The notes under the pieces were generated by a model. That model did no database searches, had not been told where the DNA came from, and worked only from the letters and a program-made list of their open reading frames with translations. Positions 17,209 through 25,389 of a stretch of DNA of 64,000 nt are shown in pieces. The position numbers and the translations under genes are program-made. Within the stretch, counting starts at the first letter, position 1; the number at the start of each line of letters is the position of its first letter. The stretch is taken from contig CALMYJ010000011.1 of the NCBI GenBank assembly GCA_937873715.1, positions 62,001-126,000 on the forward strand. Direction: 5' to 3'. This DNA comes from an uncultured Chitinophagaceae bacterium (GTDB taxonomy: Bacteria > Bacteroidota > Bacteroidia > Chitinophagales > Chitinophagaceae).

Positions 17209-17216
17209 CAAAGGTA
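17209..17216 (-). promoter_or_regulatory. -7 promoter box of the TonB-dependent receptor
   Basis: The minus strand reads TACCTTTG, an exact match to TAnnTTTG, 36 nt before the ATG at 17172. The predicted transcription start falls inside the palindrome at 17191-17205. Confidence 0.55.
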
Positions 17217-17397
17217 ACTTGTAGTGCCTGTTTTTTATTTTAAAGAAGCTCTTTTAAGGATAAGCGGTTGCCGCCGGGCTCAACTACATATTCCGGGAAC
17301 GATTTCGTACTTTATGGAGTATTGCCTGCCGGGTTCCTGCTTTTTTAGCGAAATTTACTTTTTGAAATATCTATTGGAGTAATCAAGTGCCGCCATC

Positions 17398-19314
17398 ATG
17401 AAAAAACTTGCTTTCACATTTTTTGCAATCTTTATTTGTATTACCGGCTATACACAGTTACCGGCTTTTCCCGGTGCCGAAGGGTTTGGCAAATATGCCA
17501 GTGGCGGCCGTGGTGGTAAGGTAGTGGCTGTTACCAGCCTTGCAGATGCCGGTGTGGGTACTTTACGCTGGGCACTGGAGCAATACATTGATACCATTTA
17601 TGTATATAAAGATGCGGCTAACCCCCAGTACCCGGTAACCATTTATCAGCCACTTACCATCGTTTTTAATGTTTCCGGTACCATTTTCCTAAAGTCTGAT
17701 TTACGTATTCGCAGAGATAATTTAACCATAGCCGGACAAACAGCCCCCTGCGGTGGTATATGCATTACCGGCAGATCGGTAATCATGAATGGCGCTACCG
17801 GCGGCCAGTTGTTTTATCATGGGCCGAGGCGTAAAAATGTAATCCTTCGTTACCTGCGTTTCAGGCCGGGTATACCATTAGATAACAACGGGCAGCCTAC
17901 TGATGCCTTCATTACCTACGGGCTGGATGTAGAGAATTACGAAAATATTATTATAGACCACTGCTCTATAAGCTGGGCCAACGAAGAGTGCATGGCTATT
18001 TATGATAATAAGAACACTACAGTACAATGGTGCATTGTAAGTGAGGGCTTGTATAATGCTTACCACAGCAAAGGCCTGCGTGGCTACGGTGGTGTATGGG
18101 GCGGCCAGTATGCCTCCTATTTTTATAACCTTACGGCACACCAGAATAACCGCACCCCACGCTTTAATGGCAGCCGTGCACACGATACCATTGCTTTAAT
18201 TGATTATAATAATAATGTAAACTATAACTGGGGTACATCCAGCTCTACTTACGGCGGCGATGTGGAACTAAACGGCGGTATTGCAAGGCTCAATATGTTT
18301 AATAATTATTACAAGCCCGGGCCAGCCTCACCCAGCACCCATAAATTAATGCGGCCCGATTATTCGGGTAATGCCAGGGGGGTGGGGCGTTTTCATGTAA
18401 GCGGCAACGTTATTGAAGGGAATGCCGCCCGTACTGCCGATAACTGGCTGGCGGTAGATTTTGCCAATATACCTGTAGCCAGCAGGGATTCATCCCGGTC
18501 GGATACGGCCTTCAGCATAGCCATACCCCTGCAAAATTTATTGCCGGCACCAAAAGCTTTCGATACAGTACTGCAATGGGCTGGCGCCGCACTACCCTTG
18601 AGGGATGCTGTAGACCAGCGCATAGTTCATGAAACAAGAACAAGAACCACCAGCGGTACCGGCAGCGCCGGAAGGCCCGGTATAATTGATAACCCGGCAG
18701 TGGTTGGCGGACTGCCGGACTACGAAACCTGCAATGGCCCGATAGATACTGATGCTGATGGTATGCCTGATGAATGGGAAACGGAATATGGTCTTGATCG
18801 CAACAATCCTGAAGACAGAAATCTTATTGCCAACGATGGTTATACCATGCTTGAACATTACCTGAATGGTCTTACCCTTAACCGGTCTGCAAAAAAAATA
18901 TGCCCGGGTACTAATCTGCTGGAACTAACGGCAGAGCTTAGTGGCACCAGCTACCAGTGGGAAGAAGACAGGGGTAACGGCTTTGCAGCTTTATCCGGGC
19001 AAAATACGGCTTCGCTGAATATACCGGTTGCCACATCTTATTATGGCTATGCATATCGCTGCAAGGTAAACGGCAATGCCTATACTAAAACTTATATGCT
19101 GAAGTTTGAAGCCCGGTGGAATGGCAGTGCAGATGCCAATTGGGAAAACCCACTCAATTGGGATTGTAACCAGGTGCCCGATATTTTTACAGATGCTTAT
19201 ATCACCAGTAACCAGGCTATTGTAACCAGCAATGTATCCTGCCGTAGCCTCAGGGTTTCACCCGGTGCCGGCGTTACGGTTAATACAGGTTATACTATTC
19301 AAGTAGCACACTAG
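17398..19314 (+). CDS. Secreted pectate lyase-like polysaccharide lyase (PL1-like)
   Basis: The 638-aa protein has a signal peptide (about residues 1-20, FFAIFICITGYTQ) followed at once by LPAFPGAEGFGKYASGGRGG, the typical start of PL1-type pectate lyases of Bacteroidota. The parallel beta-helix spans about residues 25-350 and includes NLTIAGQTAPCGGICITG, VILRYLRFRPG and IIIDHCSISWANEECMAIYD. A calcium-binding thrombospondin type 3-like loop, DTDADGMPDEWE, is at about residue 450. An Ig-like and a WNGSADANW...NW domain follow, and the protein then stops at VAH without a type IX secretion sorting domain. It would cleave polygalacturonate by beta-elimination. No pectin utilisation genes are adjacent. 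A possible -7 element is at 17356-17364. Confidence 0.85.
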   Translation: MKKLAFTFFAIFICITGYTQLPAFPGAEGFGKYASGGRGGKVVAVTSLADAGVGTLRWALEQYIDTIYVYKDAANPQYPVTIYQPLTIVFNVSGTIFLKSDLRIRRDNLTIAGQTAPCGGICITGRSVIMNGATGGQLFYHGPRRKNVILRYLRFRPGIPLDNNGQPTDAFITYGLDVENYENIIIDHCSISWANEECMAIYDNKNTTVQWCIVSEGLYNAYHSKGLRGYGGVWGGQYASYFYNLTAHQNNRTPRFNGSRAHDTIALIDYNNNVNYNWGTSSSTYGGDVELNGGIARLNMFNNYYKPGPASPSTHKLMRPDYSGNARGVGRFHVSGNVIEGNAARTADNWLAVDFANIPVASRDSSRSDTAFSIAIPLQNLLPAPKAFDTVLQWAGAALPLRDAVDQRIVHETRTRTTSGTGSAGRPGIIDNPAVVGGLPDYETCNGPIDTDADGMPDEWETEYGLDRNNPEDRNLIANDGYTMLEHYLNGLTLNRSAKKICPGTNLLELTAELSGTSYQWEEDRGNGFAALSGQNTASLNIPVATSYYGYAYRCKVNGNAYTKTYMLKFEARWNGSADANWENPLNWDCNQVPDIFTDAYITSNQAIVTSNVSCRSLRVSPGAGVTVNTGYTIQVAH

Positions 19315-19334
19315 CTGCCGCAGGATATTTGAAC

Positions 19335-20360
19335 TTATTGCTCCTTCAGCCGGTTTAAAAATTGTATAGAACGGCTCAGCGCCAGTTGCCCGGCATCTGT
19401 ATCCAGGTTAAACTGGTATTCGTGCGGTAATGCAGGTAAATAATCAGCCGCAAAAAACAATGTATCGGTATATACCCCAAGCCGGCCCAGTTTTTCTGCA
19501 AGGGCATAAGATTGCGTGGCCAGCGGATCGCCATTGCCAACGGATATAAATGCTGCCGGAAAATTTTCATTCACATAGCTAATAACTGATGCAGTAGTGA
19601 ATTCTGTATTTTTCGAAAAGTCTTTACTGCCACTGTACGACCATAATACCGTTCTCAGAAAATTACCAAATGCTCCTTCAAGATTTACGCCATCAATACT
19701 ATATGGCCCGCAATACAACAGGAGCCCTTGTAACTGACGGCGCTCAATTGCAGGTTGCACCCCAATCAGTGTGGCATAGCTGCTATCAGCAAGTGCGGCA
19801 GCCACCTGTGCTGCAATATGCGAACCACCTGAATCACCAGCTAACAAAAGGCAGGCAGGGTTGATATGAAAGCGTTGGTGATGCCGTGTGAGATAACCCA
19901 GGGCCGCATTGGTTTGCAATACCGGAAGGGGATATTTTTTTTCCGGGGCAATAGAATAGTCAATAGCAGCAACTGTATAGCCTTTTGATGCCAGGATGCG
20001 GCAGTAATTGCCCACCTGTTCTTTATTGCCCGAAATCCATCCGCCGCCGTGTATCCATACTATTGTCGGCAGTAAAGAGTCGGTTTGCTCAAGTGTTGAA
20101 GGATAATATACATCCAGGAAGGCATCTTTATCACCGGGTAAATATTGCTGGTGCAGGATAGCACTAACGCCGGAGGGCAGGTGTTTTTCAAGTGCTGCGG
20201 ATACCCTCTTTGCATCCTTATTAAATGCCGAACGTATCAATAATGCCGCAGGCCAGGGGCTTACCCTAAAGGCAATATAAATTAGCAATACAATTGCTGC
20301 CACCGTTACAAAAAGCCTGAGCAGGATTTTTTTTAAACGGGATATGTTTGCGTGGGACAT
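19335..20360 (-). CDS. Membrane-anchored alpha/beta hydrolase (acetyl esterase/lipase-like)
   Basis: The 341-aa protein belongs to the hormone-sensitive-lipase-like alpha/beta hydrolases. An N-terminal hydrophobic helix (about residues 12-30, LRLFVTVAAIVLLIYIAF) probably anchors it in the inner membrane or acts as a signal. The oxyanion-hole motif HGGGW is at residues 104-108 and the nucleophile elbow GDSGGS at 175-180, with Ser177 as the catalytic residue. The Asp is likely in VGNGDPLATQ (near residue 280), and the His in LPHEYQF near the end. It is convergent with the pectate lyase, with 20 nt between their stops; this may be chance, though removal of acetyl or methyl esters from pectin would fit. 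Substrate unknown. Confidence 0.85.
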   Translation of the reverse strand: MSHANISRLKKILLRLFVTVAAIVLLIYIAFRVSPWPAALLIRSAFNKDAKRVSAALEKHLPSGVSAILHQQYLPGDKDAFLDVYYPSTLEQTDSLLPTIVWIHGGGWISGNKEQVGNYCRILASKGYTVAAIDYSIAPEKKYPLPVLQTNAALGYLTRHHQRFHINPACLLLAGDSGGSHIAAQVAAALADSSYATLIGVQPAIERRQLQGLLLYCGPYSIDGVNLEGAFGNFLRTVLWSYSGSKDFSKNTEFTTASVISYVNENFPAAFISVGNGDPLATQSYALAEKLGRLGVYTDTLFFAADYLPALPHEYQFNLDTDAGQLALSRSIQFLNRLKEQ

Positions 20361-20605
20361 ATAGCTAAAATTTTAATCAACAATTGTTTAATCGTTACGT
20401 TACCCCGGCATATACCATCCATTCATACTACCAGGTTACGATTTTGCTAAATTTTTTTAAAAAATACCCAAATACCCCTTAAGATAAAAATATTTGCATT
20501 TAGGGCTATATTTTCGCAACCAGATTGACAGTATTATTGTTTCTGGAAGTAAAATACTGCATTTTTGTAACTCTCTTTGATAGCTGATAAAACCTTTTAA
20601 ATACT

Positions 20606-22321
20606 ATGGCAGATACTGCTGCATCCAATAGCTTTGCTTATCCTGTACGACGAATTCTCCGGGTAATTCGCCTGGAAAAAAATGAAATATCTTCCGTGTA
20701 TTTCTATGCCGTACTTAATGGTTTGGTTCAGCTTTCATTACCCCTTGGCATACAGTCTGTCATCAGTTTTGTACTTGGTGGCGCTATTTCCACTTCACTG
20801 GTAATTATGATTACGCTGGTGGTGCTATGTGTATTCCTCAACGGGTTGCTGCAGGTAAATCAGATGCGGTTGATAGAAAAAGTACAGCAAAAAATATTTG
20901 TACGCTATGCATTTGAGTTTAGTGCCCGGATACCAAGGCTTAACCTGCATGGTGTAGACAGGTATTACCTGCCTGAACTCATCAACCGTTTTTTTGATAC
21001 CATGACCTTGCAAAAGGGTATATCCAAGCTACTGCTGGATATACCGGCAGCCAGCATCCAAATTGTTTTTGGTTTAATACTGTTATCGTTTTACCATCCT
21101 GTATTTATACTGTTTGGATTTGGACTGGTTACCATAGTTTACCTTATCCTGCGCTTTACCAGCGCCAAGGGTATGGATTCCAGCCTGCGTGAAAGCGATT
21201 ATAAATATGCCGTAGCCGGCTGGCTCGAAGAAATGGCCCGGGTGGTGCGGTCGTTTAAGTTTTCAAGAAATACCTCTTTAAATATTGAGCGTACCGATAC
21301 CCTGGTAGCCAATTACCTGCTGCAGCGTACCATTCATTTCAGGGTGTTGCTGCTCCAGTACTGGAGCCTGGTAAGTTTTAAAGTACTCATCACTGCTGCT
21401 ATGTTTATCGTGGGTAGTATTTTATTGGTTAACCAGCAACTGAACATCGGGCAGTTTATTGCAGCCGAAATTATTATTATCACACTCCTTAATTCTGTAG
21501 AAAAGCTTTTGGTAAACCTCGAAACAGTGTACGATGTACTCACCGCAGTAGAGAAGTTGGGTAAAGTAACCGACAGGCCGCTGGAAGAAGATGGTACCAT
21601 TGAATTACCCAAGGATAATAACGGCCTTAGTGTTGAACTGCATAATGTGCATTTTAGTTATGATGACAATGAACCGCCGGTATTACACCACATCAATTTT
21701 ACAGTAAACAGCAATGAAAAGGTTTGCATCATGGGGGCTACCGGCTCCGGCAAATCGTCGTTGCTGCGTTTGTTAAGTGGCGCTTACAGCAATTACAATG
21801 GTAATATTTTCATCAACAATATTCCTTTAAATAATTACAAGCTCAATTCGCTCCGGGCCGAAACAGGTATTCTGCTCAGCCAGCAGGATATCTTCCAGGG
21901 TACCCTGCTTGAAAATATTACGATGGGCAATAAAGATATTGCCCCACAGCATATCATCCGGTTAGCCGAAAAAATAGGATTGAGGCTGTTTTTTTTGGCA
22001 CTCACCGATGGATTAAACACCGTTATTGATCCGGCTGGAAAAAAATTGTCGAGGAATATTGTTCAAAAAATTTTACTACTACGGGCATTGGTCAACAATC
22101 CCCGGCTGGTGCTGCTTGAGGAGCCCTTTGATGGTGTAAGCGAAGCAGCCCGCCAGTCTATCATGGCTTATCTTATAAACGAAACAGCGCAGCAAACAAT
22201 TCTTATAAGTACCAACAACAAGGAGTTTGCCAGCCAGTGCGATAAAATAATTTACCTCGAAAAGGGTACCGTGAAAATTATCGGTAAATGGGATGATATT
22301 AAAGACAGTATAAACCAGTAG
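20606..22321 (+). CDS. ABC exporter, type I secretion-like, with degenerate ATPase motifs
   Basis: The 571-aa half-transporter has about six membrane helices (residues 30-300) and an ATPase domain (about 345-571), without the peptidase domain of bacteriocin exporters. Walker A is normal, GATGSGKSS, at about 377. Other motifs are altered: the signature LSGGQ reads LSRNI, Walker B ends LLEEP instead of LLDEP, and the H-loop reads ISTNNKE where a His is expected. The Q-loop (LSQQDIFQGTLLENI) is intact. It is followed after 5 nt by an HlyD-type protein, then by a TolC-type protein, so it should be the inner membrane part of a three-part secretion or efflux system. I recall similar motif variants in other Bacteroidota exporters. 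Confidence 0.85.
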   Translation: MADTAASNSFAYPVRRILRVIRLEKNEISSVYFYAVLNGLVQLSLPLGIQSVISFVLGGAISTSLVIMITLVVLCVFLNGLLQVNQMRLIEKVQQKIFVRYAFEFSARIPRLNLHGVDRYYLPELINRFFDTMTLQKGISKLLLDIPAASIQIVFGLILLSFYHPVFILFGFGLVTIVYLILRFTSAKGMDSSLRESDYKYAVAGWLEEMARVVRSFKFSRNTSLNIERTDTLVANYLLQRTIHFRVLLLQYWSLVSFKVLITAAMFIVGSILLVNQQLNIGQFIAAEIIIITLLNSVEKLLVNLETVYDVLTAVEKLGKVTDRPLEEDGTIELPKDNNGLSVELHNVHFSYDDNEPPVLHHINFTVNSNEKVCIMGATGSGKSSLLRLLSGAYSNYNGNIFINNIPLNNYKLNSLRAETGILLSQQDIFQGTLLENITMGNKDIAPQHIIRLAEKIGLRLFFLALTDGLNTVIDPAGKKLSRNIVQKILLLRALVNNPRLVLLEEPFDGVSEAARQSIMAYLINETAQQTILISTNNKEFASQCDKIIYLEKGTVKIIGKWDDIKDSINQ

Positions 22322-22326
22322 CAGCT

Positions 22327-23679
22327 ATGAATTTTAATTTTATTGAGGTGAAAATAGAAGAGCAGGTAGACAAATGTGGGCTAAAATCGTTTGGTAATAT
22401 TTATCGTATCAACAGGGCCAGCCGGGTAAAATACTGGATGACGGGGATATTGCTCCTCTTATTCGTGATATTGTTTTTACCGTGGACACAAAACATTTCC
22501 GCAAGGGGTAATGTAACCACTTTGCGCCAGGAGCAGCGGCCACAGCAAATGAATACCATTATTCCCGGACGTGTAGTAAAATGGTTTGTAAAAGAAGGCG
22601 ACTATGTACAACAGGGCGATACCATTATACAGCTTGCAGAAATTAAAGACGATTACCTTGACCCCAATCTGCTGGGCCGTACCAAAGAACAATTAACTGC
22701 CAAGCAGATAAGTGTTGAAAATTACCGGAGTAAAGTAGAGGCGGCAGATATGCAGTTATCTGCTTTAACACAGGGCAGGGAACTAAAAGTATCGCAACTG
22801 GAAAATAAAATACGCCAGCAGCGCCTTAAAGTAAGTGCCGATAGTATGGATATGCAGGCTGCTAATAACGATTTCATTATTGCTACCCGCCAGTTTGAAC
22901 GGCAAAAAAATATGTACGACAGTGGCCTCGTATCACTCACACAACTGGAGCAACGCAATGTGGCCTACCAAAATGCAGTGGCTAAAAAAACGAGTGCCGA
23001 AATAAAATTTATCAATGCAAAACAGGAGTTGAACATACTGCAGCTTGAACTGAATGGCGCCATCCAGGATTACAATGAAAAGATTTCTAAAACGGCAGGC
23101 GACAGGTTTCAGTCCCTGTCGCAAATAGCAGGGGGCCAGGGTGATATCGCCAAACTCCAAAACCAGTATATGAATTACGATATCCGCAGTAAGTTATATT
23201 ATATCACTGCACCGCAAAGTGGCCAGGTGGTAAAGGCACGCAAAGCAGGTATTGGCGAAATTGTAAAAGAGGGTGAAATGATTGTAGAGATAGTGCCAGA
23301 TCATATACAGTACGCTGTAGAGATTTTTGTAAAACCCGTTGATCTGCCTTTATTAGATACCGGGCAAAAAGTACGTTTTATGTTTGATGGTTTCCCGGCC
23401 ATTGTATTTAGCGGCTGGCCGCAGGCATCCTACGGTACCTTTGGCGGCAAAGTGGCTGCCGTGGAAAGTTCGGTAAGTACCAATGGAAAATTTCGTGTAC
23501 TCGTTGCCGAAGACCCTGCCGACAGGCGATGGCCGCCTGAATTAAAAATGGGTACTGGAGCATCGGGCTTTGCCCTGCTCAAGGATGTACCGGTATGGTA
23601 CGAGCTGTGGCGAAATATCAACGGCTTCCCCGCCGAATATTATAAACAAACCGACGCTTCAGGCGAGCCTAAAAAATAA
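22327..23679 (+). CDS. HlyD-family membrane fusion protein
   Basis: The 450-aa periplasmic adaptor has one membrane helix at about residues 35-55 (YWMTGILLLLFVILFLPW), a lipoyl half (PGRVVKWFVKEGDYVQQGDT) at about residues 78-97, a long coiled coil rich in Gln, Lys and Leu at about 110-270, the second lipoyl half (APQSGQVVKARKAGIGEIV) at about 295-315, and a beta-barrel domain with VDLPLLDTGQKVRFMFDGFP. It starts 5 nt after the ABC exporter and its TAA overlaps the next ATG by one base, so the three genes are coupled. It would link the inner membrane ABC exporter to the TolC-like channel. Confidence 0.9.
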   Translation: MNFNFIEVKIEEQVDKCGLKSFGNIYRINRASRVKYWMTGILLLLFVILFLPWTQNISARGNVTTLRQEQRPQQMNTIIPGRVVKWFVKEGDYVQQGDTIIQLAEIKDDYLDPNLLGRTKEQLTAKQISVENYRSKVEAADMQLSALTQGRELKVSQLENKIRQQRLKVSADSMDMQAANNDFIIATRQFERQKNMYDSGLVSLTQLEQRNVAYQNAVAKKTSAEIKFINAKQELNILQLELNGAIQDYNEKISKTAGDRFQSLSQIAGGQGDIAKLQNQYMNYDIRSKLYYITAPQSGQVVKARKAGIGEIVKEGEMIVEIVPDHIQYAVEIFVKPVDLPLLDTGQKVRFMFDGFPAIVFSGWPQASYGTFGGKVAAVESSVSTNGKFRVLVAEDPADRRWPPELKMGTGASGFALLKDVPVWYELWRNINGFPAEYYKQTDASGEPKK

Positions 23680-25112
23680 TGTTTCAGCAAATGTTTATGA
23701 TGAAAAGAAGTATTGCCGCAGGTTTGCTGCTGTTGCTGTCGTGCATGCTTCATGCGCAGGAAGCTGCTTTTAAAGGCAAGCTGTTGCGGGCAGAGGAATT
23801 TATCAATATTGTAAAATTGTATCACCCGGTTATTAGCCAGGCTGGTATTGCCGTGCAAAAAGCAAAGGCAGAAATTACCATTGCCCGTGGTGCATTCGAT
23901 CCCTCCCTGTACCTGAACACCCAGCAAAAAACATTCGATGGAAAAAACTATTACAATTATGTAAATCCTGAATTAAAAGTGCCCACATGGTTCGGTATTG
24001 AAGTTAAGGCCGGCCTTGAAAATAATGGCGGACAGTTTTTAACCAGTGAGGCTACTACAGGCCAATCCAGCTATGCTGGCATTAGTGTTCCCCTGGCCAA
24101 AAACCTGCTGATGGATAAAAGAAGGGCTGCACTGCAGCAGGCCAAAATTTTTAAAAACTTAACGGAAGCCGAACAGCGGAATGTAATCAACGATGTATTG
24201 TACGAGGCCTATAGTGCTTACTGGAACTGGGTGCAGCAATATCAAATGTACCAGGTAACTACCAATGTGGTGGAAGTGAATAAAGAACGTTTCAGCCTGG
24301 TAAAGCTGGGCTACAGGCAGGGCGACAGGCCTGCTATCGACACCACCGAAGCACTGGCCCAGTTGCAACAGTTTCAATACATGCAAAGCGAAGCCCTGGT
24401 GAGAATGAATAATGCTGCACTTGAACTGTCGAATTTTTTATGGCTGCCGGGCAACCAGTACTACCAGCTTGAGCAGGATGTGATACCCGATGATACCTGG
24501 TATGCAACAGATATCAATACCGTGCCGCTGCTGATGCAGGATGATTTACTGGCCGCCACTGCCACACATCCAAAATTGCAAATGTACTCGGCCAAGCTGC
24601 AATGGCTGCAGGTAGAAAGAAAATTAAAATTTCAAAGCCTGCTGCCTACGATAAATTTAAAAACGAATGTGCTTAACAAAGGCTACAATATGTTTGACGG
24701 TATCGGCAAGGCAGGCTTTTATGAAAACAATAATAAGTTTGGCCTCGATATAGGCCTGCCGCTGCGCCTGAGCGAAGGCAGGGGAGGATACCGCCTGGCC
24801 AAATTAAAATTGCAGGAAACAACTATTGCGCAGGCCGATCAGCGGCAGGAGATAGAAAATAAAGTGCGGCAGTATTACAATGAACTCATTGGACTGGTAC
24901 AACAGGTAAGCATATACGAAAACGCCTATAAAAATTACCAGGCGCTTTACCGGGGCGAGGCCACAAGATATAATGCCGGCGAAAGCAGTTTGTTTTTGCT
25001 CAATGCCCGTGAAAATAAACAACTGGAAGCGCTTCAAAAATTACTGGAGTTAAAAATCAAGTACTATAAAACACGGCAGGCCGCACAGTGGGCAGCCGGT
25101 ATCCTGCAATAG
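23679..25112 (+). CDS. TolC-family outer membrane efflux protein
   Basis: The 477-aa protein has a signal peptide ending near residue 28 (LLLLLSCMLHAQE) and the long alternating helical pattern of outer membrane efflux proteins, with two repeats (about 45-240 and 290-470). Typical pieces are GAFDPSLYLNTQQK, YSAYWNWVQQYQMYQ and NAGESSLFLLNAREN near the C-terminus, the last being a well-known TolC-type site. The ATG at 23679 overlaps the stop of the HlyD gene (TAATG), showing translational coupling. It forms the exit duct of the type I secretion-like system. No gene for a Gly/Asp-rich RTX cargo was seen next to it. Confidence 0.9.
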   Translation: MFQQMFMMKRSIAAGLLLLLSCMLHAQEAAFKGKLLRAEEFINIVKLYHPVISQAGIAVQKAKAEITIARGAFDPSLYLNTQQKTFDGKNYYNYVNPELKVPTWFGIEVKAGLENNGGQFLTSEATTGQSSYAGISVPLAKNLLMDKRRAALQQAKIFKNLTEAEQRNVINDVLYEAYSAYWNWVQQYQMYQVTTNVVEVNKERFSLVKLGYRQGDRPAIDTTEALAQLQQFQYMQSEALVRMNNAALELSNFLWLPGNQYYQLEQDVIPDDTWYATDINTVPLLMQDDLLAATATHPKLQMYSAKLQWLQVERKLKFQSLLPTINLKTNVLNKGYNMFDGIGKAGFYENNNKFGLDIGLPLRLSEGRGGYRLAKLKLQETTIAQADQRQEIENKVRQYYNELIGLVQQVSIYENAYKNYQALYRGEATRYNAGESSLFLLNARENKQLEALQKLLELKIKYYKTRQAAQWAAGILQ

Positions 25113-25389
25113 CCTGTACAGCAGTTTGCTGTTGATAATTTGTGCATACAATACAATTCAATACAGGCAAAAACCGTCATCCTGCCGAAGTTTTCCATTT
25201 TTGAGAATGCTGTGCAAAGCTGTGCATAAATAACCCTGTTATTTACTACCGTATTTTCCGCAATTGCACATTTTCTAAATAGATTTGCTGTACAATATTA
25301 TACCTGACCTGAATCCTTAGAAAATGTACCCGGTTATGCTTCCGGTAAGCTTATAAATCATTTTTTTCTGCATTTTTAAAACATTTGTT

